64,000 nt of DNA from NCBI GenBank assembly GCA_014925825.1, contig JACGCK010000066.1, positions 124,001-188,000 of the forward strand. Reading direction: 5' to 3'. A program made the position numbers and the translations under genes. Below are positions 1-11,866 of this stretch, one piece after another. The notes below the pieces were generated by a model. It had not been told where the DNA came from, did no database searches, and saw only the letters and a list, made by a program, of their open reading frames with translations. Source of the DNA: Pholiota molesta (Eukaryota; Basidiomycota; Agaricomycetes; Agaricales; Strophariaceae). The stretch's first letter is position 1. The number at the start of each line of letters is the position of its first letter.

Positions 1-1780
1 TCATCAGAGGACAAGGGAAGGCAAAGGGCGTGGCGAACGAACCAACAAGATATATTACAGGAACATGCGATGCCATAAATCCGACGAAGACGTTACATGC
101 GAGTCCGGAAACAAACATAGGCAGAAGGCGAACCACCGTTTGCATTGGGTTATATGCCATATAGTTTTGGTAATACAACTATCCTCGGATACTTGTCAGA
201 CCAAGTCCCGTCAAACGCATAGAAAAGGAATGTCAACGTACTTGTACCCAAAATATCCACGCTAAGAACGCGCACCAGTTGATGAAGGCAATGGCCATCA
301 TTGCCGCGAATCGCCCATTTGCGCGAGTCCAGAGCGAAAGCTTCATCAAAGGCGGTGGTGTAAAGACCGAGAAGGGAGCATCTGGATCGGCCTGTATTGT
401 CTCCAGATAATGCTGCCAATAGAGAAAAGCTCCTATCAGAACGACGCCTAGAATTAGAAGGACAATAATGTCTAATGTTCGTTTAGATTGAGACGCCGAA
501 ACAATGATGCTGAAGACCTCGTACAAGGTGTGCCCCATTTTTGTGGCGCGAGTTCTCCTTGACTGAGGACGAATACGATAAGAACCAGACCTGCAGTAGC
601 TAGAAAGGCGCCAAGCCAATCAATTCGCTTATCCACCTCTTCCGAGGGAACGTCTTTGTCGATAGAAATGAATCCGCCAATGAAACACAGTACAGTTAGC
701 GCGCCAAGAAGGTAGAACGATGATCGCCAGGATTTGCTGTTCAAAGAGTGTCAATACGCCATGAAATTTTAGCAGAATCCGGACATACGCAGTATATTCA
801 GTGAGCACGCCGCCGAGCGCCGTACCAAAGACCGCACCAATAGGCGCACCAGCTGAAAATGTAGCAAATGCAAGTGAACGAGCACGGGAAGGCGGGAATG
901 AGTGAGCAAGAATTCCGAGCTATTTCAAAAGAGCCTTGTTAGCTCAAATTCCACGATAGCAAAGCGTGTCAAAGATGGACATACAGAGGCGGGGATCGTC
1001 GCCGCAGCGCCTATTCCTTGAACCCCACGTAGAATATCAAGCGTCATCACATCTATCTCAATGTCCGCGCGTAAGCATATCATGTTCCAAACCGTCCGAA
1101 AATTACGCACTTGGGGAGAGGCCACATGCAAGCGTCATCACCGCAAGGAATATCGAGCCAGCACAGAAAGTCTTCTTTCTCCCATAGACGTCTGCCAACC
1201 TCCCGAACACTAAGAAGAGACAGCCCTTTACATTCCAATATCATTGACGAGGTAAGTGCAGGGGTGGCGTTCGGAATAGTCACAGAGGGTAAGAATACGA
1301 CGAAGATAATAAATAAGCCTGTCAGGAACCCGCGGCTGGAAATAATCATGCTGAGCAAGGCTCACCGAGCTAAGAGGATATGCGGACATAACCCATTGCA
1401 ATTGCGCTGGCTCAAGTCTCCACTCCTTCTCCACAGTCGGAAGAGCGATCGACATCGACGTTGCATTGGCGGTCTGTAATACATCCCAGTGTTAACATTA
1501 AGCACCGAGAAGCACAGATATATGAGCATGGATTCTGCATGCCGCCCAGGAATAATGGTAGAGAAAAAAGAATGCGACGCACATTGATGACCATGGAGGA
1601 TGTCACCGTCAATACGATTACACACGAGTTCAGGAACCCGCGCGTGTGTGGTGTTGGGGTCTCATCGACGTTACTCGCGCTCCTGCTCACTATCCCTTTC
1701 TCTCCTTCCATCTCGCCCTTCTGCTCTGCAGAAAATTCGGATCCAACAGGCGTCATAGGGTCGAATGTGAGATTAGACAT
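1..1780 (-). CDS. MFS drug:H+ antiporter, DHA2/ATR1-like (3' end outside window)
   Basis: Plasma-membrane exporter of the 14-TM DHA2 branch of the major facilitator superfamily, closest in pattern to fungal aminotriazole-resistance-type transporters; the substrate cannot be read from sequence. The start is the ATG at 1780. After a soluble N-terminus of about 45 residues comes a first helix ending SSMVIN, an intron, then a segment ending LQWVMSAYPLSS. The signature loop GRLADVYGRKK follows at about 1190-1235 and RGVQGIGAAATIPAS at about 970-1030. Hydrophobic segments continue to position 1, including FYLLGALTVLCFIGGFIS and ILGVVLIGAFLYWQHYL. At least six short introns split it. The family is usually 500-580 residues, so perhaps a third lies beyond the window edge. 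The fold is certain; export of a toxic compound is inference. Confidence 0.85.
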
Positions 1781-3897
1781 CGCGAAATGGGAGGGGGGGT
1801 GATTTATCTTGGAATGAAAGGGTGATTCGTTCCAGAGCTAGAGGAAGAATGAAGCAGTCTTGCAAGCCCAAGAACCTACGGACAAGAAAAAGAAAGTGGA
1901 TGCCTTGACGGACGAAATCTGGAAAAGAGTGAACTAAGTGGCTGACGGTGCCGAGCGAAGTAGATGCCATGATTTGAACCTACTCTCGGTATGTTATATG
2001 GGATCCAAGAATAAAAACTCGTCTGGTCTGGATTCGAATGAAACGTGCGCAGTGGGTATGTTATGCTGGATTTCGGATATCGATCGCGAAAGGTGGTCAA
2101 TTAAAGACTGCGAGTACGATAATTCGCTCCAAGTAATTCGCTCCTGCTTCCAACAACAGGATATACAACCAGAACAACGATGTTGGATGTTTCAACGTTT
2201 TCAGGCTGCCGGTGTCTTGAATGTCCGCGCGTAGCTCTGAGGAGAAGATCCGTTACAACTGCAGTCCAACTCTGAGTTGAGCACCCCAGGAAAGTGGGTT
2301 TAAATGGAAGTAGGGGAGGGTAAAGTAGAATCCAGAGGGCAATAGGTGGTTTCGGATGAAACCATTTTGCATCCCCACGAAGTGCGATTATCCGGACGGA
2401 CGCCTACAAACCGTGACGCCGCCAAAAAAAATTCCAAGGTACATTATTGAGGTACACGCGCAATGTGGCTTGTGATGACGAATTTGGACACTTCCGCTGA
2501 TTAATAATTAGGAGACTGTGACTTATCTGATAAGATATCTGACATATTTGCAAGGTATGTTGCGCCAGACCGCATCGCCGGTTAGGTCTTCCTTTCTCTA
2601 TCAATACTGGTCTCGCTCATCGGCATTGCTAAGCATAGTCTAAGTTAGCAAGCGAAATGTATGGTGTCATCATGTTCACGAATATCAAAAGGTGCCACAT
2701 GCAACTTTGGACTTGCGGTGTTTCGCAAACAAAGTGGAGGAAGACGATGACTGGACGTTATTCAAAAATAACTAGGACTGTCCACCGTCTTGACTCTGTT
2801 ACGGTATACTCCTCCAGTTTAAACCAAAACAAGGCCGATGCCTCGCACAACATCTATTTACCTAAAGTTACTTGCCTTGAATTACATAGCTTCTTTTTGT
2901 TATCTCTACTCGCCTAGGCTTCTTGGGCCGTGTTAGTCGCTCATCATGCATCAGCGCAGATCAGCGCACACCCCAAGCTCACCCTAGGCTTAGCAGAACG
3001 GTGCTACGAGCGTCGCTCGGTTAGGCTCGGCGAAATCCCATCACTCCTACCGACGGCTATGGATATGGTGTTAACCGTGGCGTGATGCGATGCCTACTTA
3101 CACCTAGAAGCTTAGAAGAAATCATGCAAATTGTTGCTACAATGGCAGAGGGTACGCAAATATGGGGATAAGGCAGATTGGAAATCCATCGAGTCTCATT
3201 GATATCGATAGTAATCATTAAAAACTCACCAATGTCGCGAAATACAAAACCGTCCAGTAAATGAAATGACACGAGATTACTGAGCCTTCTGTTGTTATCC
3301 TCGATCCAACTGAGGCGGAAATGGCCGCCTACCCATTGGGTTGAGCTTTGGGGTTTGCAAGAAAATTGGGCCGAAGGCCAGGATCAAGACTTATCAAAGT
3401 CTAGAAATCATCCGAATCGTTGATGAAGCGTGTCACGGTCGCGTTGCGTCACAGATACTTATGATAAATCCCGTGCAAATATCATGTGATTTTTTAGACG
3501 GCGCTTATTTAAATTAATTGATAAACGCCCATACGATGTCATTAAGTTTAAATGAGCAAACTACGCCACAGATCATTGATAGGTTGAAATTATAGAAAAA
3601 TCTAATAAATATAGATATGCTCATGCAACATCTGCATAAAATATCAAAGCAACTGGGCCGACGCTTTATTTTTGGCCTTGCTTGGGCCCAAGAATCGTCT
3701 GTTAATGGGCCAAAACCAAAATGCAGTTGACAAGTGGCCTGCGGAGTACGCGTCGCAAAGAATGGCACGACAGCTCAAAGCGCCACTGTGTTTTTTTTTC
3801 CCGTACAATATAGTACACTATTTAAACCCACAAGCAATCTCCATTCATCCTACCCACTACCAACCCTCACTACACCCGTTACAAACTATAACACCTC
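1781..3897. other. intergenic, no gene seen
   Basis: This 2.1-kb stretch separates the divergent MFS and zinc-finger genes. Open frames are short, carry no motif and do not join through plausible introns. It must hold both promoters; a TATTTAAA box at 3819-3826 lies about 80 nt before the zinc-finger ATG. Confidence 0.6.
3819..3826 (+). promoter_or_regulatory. TATA-like box of C2H2 gene 1
   Basis: TATTTAAA lies 79 nt upstream of the ATG at 3898. Two paralogues have a nearly identical box at almost the same distance (12836-12843, 80 nt; 53254-53261, 86 nt), which supports it as a working core promoter element. Confidence 0.6.
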
Positions 3898-4820
3898 ATG
3901 GACTCTTACGCTTTTGAATTGTACCCGAGCACCAGCCAGAAAAGCACCCTTACCCAGGTGGTGTCTGACATCGAGCACTTTGCGCACCGGCATCCTAGTA
4001 CGGTTTACAGGTGCGTTTACAATTATGTGGTTCCACAGCTCTAGGAAGGGCTATATTATAGCCATAGAACTTACTGAGATCTACCAGTCATCCCGCTCCA
4101 GCGGCTCCACGTCGTGGTCTGCTATACTATTATACTTATGGCATGCCACAGGCTACCCAACGGAATCCCGACGGAGAACTAGAGACATTCAGCCAATACT
4201 TGCAGAGTGCACGCTCGATATCGCGGTATGTCCTTCATGGTGTCTCCTAATAGTACATCCATGGCCCACTGCTTACAGAGTCCTCTTATAGCGGACCCTG
4301 TGTCCCATCACGGCTTCTGTGGACGAGCTCAAACCACTCTGATCGCTCCCTGAATCCTGTCTCTTCATTCTCGGACGCGGGGCCAGGTGCCAGCGCCTCC
4401 AAATTTGATTCATCCGTTCAGGACGACCAGAATACTAATTCTGGTACCCATGTCTATGGACTCCATAACAATGCCATTATCACATCTCAAACGCCTGGTC
4501 CGAGGCGGCCGGTGGATTCTCCGAAACGCAGGCATACAGAAATATATCGCGACGAAGGTACTAGCGCCATGCTCCCGCAAAGCGAACGAGGAAATAATAC
4601 TGGGAAGCTCCAGCTCAAGTGCGGGCTCTGTCCTAACTTCTTCGTTGCATCTAAAGGAGATTTAAAGCGGCATCTTGAGTCGTTGGCTCACAAGAAACCG
4701 AGTTATATTTGCGAGGGGTGTGATAGGAAGTTCACGCGCGAGGATGCTCTCAAGCGCCATAAGTTGCATACATGCCCTCCATCGAGTAAAAAAGCGACGA
4801 AGACGATAGGAGGCAAATGA
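3898..4820 (+). CDS. two-finger C2H2 zinc-finger protein (family copy 1)
   Basis: Probable nuclear DNA-binding protein. Exons 3898-4010, 4088-4225 and 4292-4820 join in frame. The last intron uses the acceptor at 4291; the nearer AG at 4278 would shift the frame. The N-terminal 180 or so residues are Ser/Pro-rich and low complexity. A basic stretch around PRRPVDSPKRRH precedes two C-terminal fingers: CGLCPNFFVASKGDLKRHLE with a distal His (LAH), then CEGCDRKFTREDALKRHKLH. The protein ends 16 residues later in a Lys-rich tail. The SKGDLKRH and DALKRH signatures recur in copies at 32997-34259 and 53340-54299, so this is a local paralogue family. Targets are unknown. The reading frame is intact. 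Confidence 0.82.
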
Positions 4821-4999
4821 CTAACTTCTTTTTGGTCTCTTCGACTGTCTTCAGAAGTAACTAATCTCAGTCTATCAACGGAAACATTATACCCAAAGCA
4901 TCCACATTCTCATTTACTTATGTACATGCTGTATAGTTTTAAATCTATATGTATCAATTGGTTCAGAAAATGTCTATGACGGTCCATAATGTCCGAGTA

Positions 5000-6561
5000 T
5001 CAGAACAGAAGTTGGAATTTGTTAAGAGCAGGCCTGAATGGATTTCCTTTGGTCATCTTGTCCGAAGGAGTGATTGGACTGGGTTTACGTTTGAAGATCC
5101 CCAATCCACGAGGAACATCCAAATGCTCAACCACACCTGGAGACATTCCACTGTCATGTGCGGGAAGTGGAGGCGAGCGAGAAAAACCAGAAAGGCGCCC
5201 AAACATAGCGAAGCGCGGCTGTTTAGGTACGAGGACAGGGGGCTGAGGCAATTGTGAAATGTCCTTTGTGCGAGAAGCAGCAGAGGGAGAAAGGTCTGGA
5301 ACGACAGCGGAGGGCTGTGTGATTGCAGTAGCAGAGGGATCATCAGATGATTTTGCATCGCGTGAGGGGCCGGCGAGGGGCGAAGTTGATCGTGGGGTAG
5401 AGGCTAAAGAGTTGGAGGAACCTGCCTTGCGCGGGGAGCGGAGACGATTGGTGAAATCAGACCAAGCGGCGCTTAGCGGACGTCCGCGCGAGCCGAGCGA
5501 GCTGGTTGCAGGAAGGGACCCAATAGGCGACAGTATTTCTGGGATAGCATACAAGCTGCGTTTGGCAAATCTAGGAATTTTGAAAAAGAATCGCGATCCG
5601 CCCCGTTCCTCGGAGACCGTGAATGTGCGCGAGACAGAACCACTTGTCGGAGACTCAGGGCGTAACATTTTGGCTAGGTTCTGGCTTTCTTCAGCTGTCG
5701 ACATCATCGTAGGCACACTGTCACTGCCATTGGAAGAGATATCGTGCGGACGAGGCGGCCTGCCGGCGAGATTGGACGGCAAACCCATCCCAATACCTTC
5801 CGCACTTTTACTGGATTTCATACTCGAGCGCTCAGAAGGAGGAGGAGCGCAAGTAATAATATCCTCGATAGAAGATGAAGTAGGGAAGGAGGTTCTCAAC
5901 ACCTCCTCGATGGTTAAACCTGGAGATTGTACAAGTTGAGTGCCGCTGGAGGCAGGTCGTGGTGATAATGATGAATAAGAACCAAAACCACTGGAAGCAT
6001 GGTGGGCCTGATGACTTGGAGAGACAGGACTGCGTGGGTCTGTTTCTGCTGTCAGGAAATGAGGAGAAGTCTCGCGATTGATAACAGCAATGTCGTCGCG
6101 CTCAGGGGAGTACCGAAAAGACAGAGACAACTCTTGAGTTTGAGCGCTCTCCGAGAGACCCAGAGAAGGGTCGATCTCGGAGTAGTAGCAGTAACCAGGT
6201 GTGAGACTACCAGTCATTTCTTACACGAGAGCAAAGAGGTAAATCCCGTGTTCATGAAAGGGTATGAAAACTCACTTGGAGAAAAATTGGTGATTTCGCC
6301 GTCCGAGGGAACACTTAGTGGCTCAACCTCGGCACAGAAACGACGCCAGTTCTCGACTCCTGAGTCGAGGTACAAATCAGGTATATGAACCCAAAAGAAA
6401 GGGGGTGGCTTACCAGGAGAGTAGTGTCTAATTTCCTGTGGCACTTCTGAGAGAACATCTGACGGTTCGATCTCAGTTTGACCGACTATTAGGGTAAGCG
6501 ATAGTGAGACTTCCAAGCTATTTTCCAGCGAAACAGATGGTCATACCAGAGCAGCAGTCAT
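5000..6561 (-). CDS. uncharacterised Ser/Pro-rich protein
   Basis: Not recognised. The main exon (5000 to about 6215, minus) gives roughly 405 residues, mostly disordered and rich in Ser, Pro and Arg. One better-ordered patch reads RFFFKIPRFAKRSLYAIPEI, and the tail contains GRLSGFSRSPPLPAHDSG. Upstream exons joined by introns at about 6218-6272 and 6363-6413 add segments containing VENWRRFCAEVEPLSVPSDG. The 5' end is unclear: the ATG at 6561 is the best candidate, but the joint from it into the exon near 6516 is not clean. The gene lies on the same strand as the next Ser-rich gene, about 110 nt away, and the two have similar composition. A regulatory or scaffold role is a guess only. Confidence 0.55.
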
Positions 6562-6673
6562 GCTCTAAAAGTCCAGAAGATGCGATTACAGAGTCCGAAA
6601 TGTATCCAACTTAAAGTGCGAAAAAAATGCATTGCAAATATGAATTTTTATTCACCAAGTAGTATGGAACAAA

Positions 6674-8667
6674 TCAGGACGTACCCGGAAGGCGGTACCG
6701 CCCATTGACTACGTCCATCATACTCACGCTCGCTGAGAGGCTCTCGGTGACCTTAGCATCGCTACTCGGGGGCAGCTCTGGCGAGCGCATCAACGAAATC
6801 GTGGACGACGACTGGAGCGTGCTTTCCAGAAGACTGCCGAGTCCAAGGCCCGTCACCAGTGGCTCCTTGTTGTACTCGTTCGCCAGTGCCAATCCAGATT
6901 CCTCGGTGATATCGCTCAGAGCCTCCCGATTTGGCGTTAACGAGACTTCGATGCTATCGCTGGTGCTTGCAGCACGCTCATCGTCGACGCCAGCTTCCAA
7001 CTCAGAAACTGCGACAGAACTCGCAGCCGGATCCGAGAGATCGCAAGGCTGCAGCGGAGGAGTACTAGTCGTAGGAACCGCATCGGCATTCGAAGATGGG
7101 AGAGAGTACATCGATGGGAGTGAGTTGCACGACGGGAAGGAAGACTCAGGGAGTTGAGAAGGGTGGATATCAAATCCTAAACCTACACCGCCACTAGAGA
7201 GGTCGTCGTGCGCCCGGCCGACTTCGAGCTGTTGTTGCTGCGGAGGGGTAGCAGTAAGAGCAGCGAGTTCTAAACGCATCAAATCGGGCAAGTCCAAATC
7301 AGGTAGCATGTCTCCAGCAGGAACATGGCTGCGACGAGAGGCAAACATGAGGGTCGAGATAGCCATAAGGGGAGAGTTCAGCGGGGAATTAGGGTTGTCG
7401 TATAAGATTTCATAGACCCCTGGAGACGACGCCATCGGAGCGGCTTCGAGGTTCTGCGGAGAGATAAGCATTTGAGAGACGGACATTGAAGAGTCAAAAA
7501 CGAGACTCGGGCTGCCCAAAGAGAGAGGGCTGCAGGTCCAATTGAGGTCGTCTAAAGGGCGAAGGGCAGGCTTCTCAGGCATGAGGGGGCTAAGATCGAT
7601 CAATAAAGGAGAGGGAGGAACACCCTCCTGCTCGACCGGAATGTCAGATGCAAGTTCCAGCTCTTGCTCTACAGGATGCTCGAAACCAGCGTTCATCTGC
7701 GCCTCAACGGGAGCATCGACGATAGATGCAGGCTTTTCGCGCCACCCAGAAATGTTGCCTGTGCCAAAAGCAAAAGAGTCTGCAGGATGAAGCTTAATTT
7801 CGTCTGGAAAGAAGCTTCGGCCCGCATCCTCCTACACAACATGATTGTGAGCGAGATCAAGAACAAGTGGAATAGGCGACGTACCCTAACACCCTCATGA
7901 AATGATTTTTCAAATTCATTGTTCGCAAACTTTTCCCAGATTTGGTCCTTATTGAGGCTATAGGTGAAGTTTTGAGTTGGCGTCGGATCTACTTCCTCCA
8001 CAGGAGGTATAGTCGTCTCAGCCTGGTAGAGGAATGTGTTACGATTATCCAACGAAAATTTAAAGGATGCTAACCTCAGTCTTTGCCTTGTTTTCCGAAT
8101 CCTCAATCCAGTCCTCGATGCTCCCCTCCGCTTTCGTGACAGTGACCTTCATAGCCGGCATAGAGGGTGTCACCGAAAGAGGCTCATCCAGGAGGGCATC
8201 GGATTCAGACGCGGGATTCGGTTGTTCTTCCATGATCTTCAGAGCCCGCTGGGTGTTGGTGGTAGGTTTGGCCTTCTTGAGGCGAGCGCGAACCATACCG
8301 ACAGCATCGAGTAAGGGAGCGTCCTCTCCTTCGCAATCGCTGTCATATCCATCTTCGGTTTCGCCAACTGAAACTAGAGCTCGACGTTCCCGATCCTCAG
8401 AGTCCTCCTTCAACGGACTAGTAACAAGATCAACCGAGATACGATGACCGTCGTACACCTTTCCATGTTTCTTGTCGTCGGTGGTGTAAGAAGGTGTAAT
8501 TGGCGGTGTAATATCAGTGAGATAAGCAGACCCCGAAGACGCGTGTGAGTGGTGACCAAAGTAATTGAAAGAAGAGTTGGAGGATAAAGATAAAGATGAT
8601 CCCGAGAAAACCTGCGACTCGGTAGTTGGAGAAAGGGTGGGAGGGAAAGGAACTAAAAAATCTGGCA
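6674..8667 (-). CDS. uncharacterised acidic Ser/Pro-rich protein
   Basis: Not recognised. At least three exons give about 610 residues. The first, from about 8075 to the candidate ATG at 8667, has an acidic cluster DGYDSDCEGEDAPLLDAVG followed by a basic MVRARLKKAKP segment. The middle exon contains QNFTYSLNKDQIWEKFANNE, the only part that looks folded. The last exon (6674-7830) is a long Ser/Thr/Pro-rich region with a short poly-Gln run and Leu-rich PDLDLPDLMRLELAAL. The mix of acidic, Gln-rich and Pro/Ser-rich regions resembles transcriptional activation domains, but no DNA-binding domain is visible. The start is uncertain: the open frame extends 19 nt upstream without an ATG, and another ATG at 8727 is in a different frame. 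Confidence 0.6.
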
Positions 8668-9596
8668 TTGGTGAGATAAACTTCACCGTTGCAAGTAAAG
8701 GAGTGTGAAAGATTGTTGTTCGTCATTGCAGTCCGAATGTATCCTTTATTCACCCAGTTGGAAAGGAGATGCTGGCAAGAATTTCGGCGTGGTCTATATG
8801 AATCATTTTGGACTCATAAATGAGGGCATCCATAGCCTTCATTCGCATCCGCAACTTGGTTGATTTTGAAATACGCAAAATACATGCACTTTGAGCTGCA
8901 TGATTTTGCGACGTTTCACAGTATCAGATTTAAGGATAGAGGTACATGTCTTCGTGCCAGTGGTAGAGATTTAAGCCAATGCGCCGAAGTTTGGATGTAA
9001 ATGGTCCGGAATGAAAGTAGGGACCAAGCCACAGCCCGCAAAAGTCGTTGTATGATTTGTGACGAGTGTGACGAGTGTGACAAATGTGACAGATGACGTC
9101 ATTAAGATTTATTGGGGATCCTTGCAAAAATCTGTTCATAAACCAGTGAAATTTAACAGCATTCAATGATACAGGAGCAGAAGAAAAATAGGTACATCTC
9201 AAGCAGTCCTTTGGATCCTGATATGAGCAAGTATTTCTACATTGTCAACCATATATACATCACGCAAATGGTATTCCTATTAATGCTAAACTTGTGTCCT
9301 ATAGTAGCCTACTATCCCAAAGCTTGGATGTCCAATAAGTAGTACATACATGTCGGACCTCTAGCAATTCTCAAAACATACGGTGTTTTCATCTCCAACG
9401 AACTTGATATCCACCCGAACACGAGCAAAAGAGGATATCCGGAATGGTCCAAGAAATACCCCAATGAGAATGTCCAAAATCTACCCATAAAATTAGGGTA
9501 TAGGACTTGGTATTCATCCTTCAGGCGACCAATGGTAATATGCGTACAACAGGGGTTTACGCGTTTACGCCCCGTATTCTTCACCCTGCTTCTTCG
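8668..9596. other. intergenic with a CRE-like palindrome and short tandem repeat
   Basis: No supported gene. At about 9057-9090 a TGTGACGAG-type unit is repeated about four times, and the CRE-like octamer TGACGTCA sits at 9094-9101, within 10 nt of the repeat. The stretch holds the promoter of the Ser-rich gene ending at 8667 and the 3' flank of the AT-hook gene. Confidence 0.5.
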
Positions 9597-11866
9597 TCAC
9601 TCACGCATCGCCGTGCCAATCTTCTCGTCCTCTTTTTCTCCAGCCCTCGTTCCCAAATCACGCCTAGCTCCACCCTCCGAGCACTTCTTATCCGGCCGCC
9701 TGCTGTTCCTGCCCTTGCACTCCAGCTTCCCGCAATCCTGACACGCACTCATACAAAACGACCGCCCGCCCTTGCCTTTACACTCCTGCGAGCCGCATTT
9801 GCAGCAGTGCCTCGGACTCCGCTTGCCGTGCGGCCCGCCATGATTGTCGTCGTCGCCGCACCCACATTACTACTCCCATCCACGGCGCTACTGGGCGCCC
9901 CCACACCCGAACCGCTCTCGGCGTCGGGGACCACGACCGCCGCGGCGACGCCCCCAGCGAGGGTGAGGCCGCTGCCCTCGCCCGACGCAGATGCGGCGGG
10001 CGGGAGCGGCACCATCTGGCCGTTCACGATGTGGTGCGGCATGTACGCGTAGGGCGCGAAGGGGTATGCGGGGTAGGGGTTGTACGTGTGCTGCGGGCGA
10101 GCATCGGTTGCTGTGGGTGGGATTGGGATTGCGGCGACCCCACCTGGGCGGCGGCTTGCTGTGGCTGCTGCACTGCTGCCTGGGGCTGCTGCGGGGCTGG
10201 AGTGGCGGCAGCTGAGACGGCGGCGGAGGTGGGGACAGGCCCCGAGGGTGGTTTTGGCTGTGCCTCAGTCATAGCTGTGTTCTCTTTCCAGGCGTCCCCA
10301 TACGCGTCTTGGAAGTTCTGGAAAAGAGAAAAGGAACCAACGCGTTCAACAGCCAAATAATACAGAAGAATGTGGTAACGGTACCGTAGAAGACAGCGTC
10401 TGGCTCTCGCCTTGACTCTGGCTTTGATTTTGATTCACCAAGGAGCCAGAACTACTGGCCTCGGGCTGCCCATTGACCTCCTCGCCCTCGCCGTCCCCAT
10501 CCTCGTCCTCATCCTCGTCCATCTTCTCATCCTCAGCTCCCATATCGTGTCCCCCATTCCCTGCATCTCCTGACCCTGCTCCATGCGGGGGCCCCAACAC
10601 CCCATGATCACCCAGCCCGTCAGGGGTCTTATGCTGCACCGCCCAAATCAGCCTCAGTATCACATCCTTCTTCAGCCCCGCCCGCAGCGCCCCCATGACG
10701 AGGTTCCACAAGCCCGTGCTCACGCCCATCGCCTTCCAGTTCCACACATTCGGCCCGCTCCCCGCGTCCGCGTCGCCGTGCAGCAGCCGCGCGGGGAACT
10801 CGTCCTTGAGGAGCATCGGCAGCGAGCGCAGGATGCTCGAGTCCGTGGACGCGAACTTGCGGCCCTCGGGCGAGGTCGCGGCGACGCAGGCGGGCGAACG
10901 ACACGCGTATTCGCAGCCGACGATGAAGAAGGGCCTCTCGATGTCGTAAATCTTCACGGGGCCCGAGGAGATCCGGCCGCGGTTCACGAGCGGAGCAGAG
11001 CAGTTGGGGCAGGCGATACCGTTGAAGACGAGCGGCTGAGGATCCCAGTAGAGGAAGCGGTGTTCGGAGGGCGTGCGGGCTGTTGATGCGGAGGCGGTGA
11101 GGGAGAAGTAGGCAGGACTTGAAGGGAGCCAGAATGTCTTGAGAATAGAGTAGAGTGAAGGAATGGGTTGCATTTGCGCTGGGTTCGGTGCGAGAGAGAC
11201 AAGATGTGACTTGAAGGCTTCTTCCACCGTTGGACCCGCGCTGGAAACGGGATTGGGAGCGGCCAAGGCAGCGAGTAGGGTACTCAGAAACGCATTGGGA
11301 TTTGTGCGTGCAAGGTCGGCCCAGTCGTTGTCTCCTGTTATTGCTCCGAGGGTAGTGTCCATCTGGTATATGGGTGGAGGGGGGGCTGCGACTGGGCCAG
11401 GAGGTATCGGTGCGCTGATGGAATAGCCGTATGCCGCTGGCGGATATCCGACGCCACCATAGTGAACCTGGAATTTGTTCAAGCGTTTATCATAGCGGAC
11501 CGTAATCACACTAACCACTGGAACCGGCGCCTGCGTCGCTGTCCTCTCTCTCTTCACCCTCGGACCGACGGATCCCGCAGGGAACCCATCTTTCCTCGGC
11601 CTGCCTACAGGTCGTTTGATCTTGGGGGGTAGCGATGTGCCCGCGAGCAAGTTCTTTTTGGTGCTGCCTTTCGGACGTCCCGGGCGTCTCTTGAGTGGAG
11701 ACCCGTCAGAGTGGAGACCTGGAGCCGCATTAGGCCCCTCTGTAGAGGAGCTGGCCTGCTGCTGCTGGTCGTCGACTCCGGCCAGGGGTTGCTGATGATG
11801 AGTTAGGGCTGGATCGAATACATGGTTGTGGTGGATGAGTGGAGGCGCCTGCATGGGATTATCCAT
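9597..11866 (-). CDS. AT-hook protein with DUF6729-like region and Cys-rich C-terminus
   Basis: Likely nuclear, DNA-binding through minor-groove AT-hooks. The first exon (about 10386-11866) starts at the ATG at 11866; no ATG lies further upstream in the frame. It holds two AT-hooks, KRRPGRPKGSTKK and KRPVGRPRKDGF, then a region with LYWDPQPLV, CPNCSAPLVNRGRI and two further cysteines (CEYACRSPAC) that resembles fungal DUF6729 domains (recalled, not searched). An acidic DEDEDEDGDGEGEE run ends the exon. After an intron at 10316-10385 come Ala/Gln/Pro-rich repeats, a 53-nt intron (10091-10143) and YNPYPAYPFAPYAYMPHH. The 3' part of 9597-9830 has a second frame with a dense Cys pattern, CCKCGSQECKG and CQDCGKLECKG, ending at 9597. 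I take that as the true C-terminus, reached through one more intron between about 9832 and 9920. Confidence 0.68.

Noticed and set aside
1955..2000. Second GGTTCAAATC box
   Set aside because: Flanking bases do not form a T-stem, and no D or anticodon arm precedes it.
4226..4291. Frameshift in C2H2 copy 1 at the exon 2/3 joint
   Set aside because: Using the acceptor at 4290-4291 instead of the nearer AG restores the frame, so the gene is intact.
5259..5939. Forward open frame of 226 codons inside the Ser/Pro-rich gene
   Set aside because: Antisense shadow of a longer reverse-strand exon with better composition.
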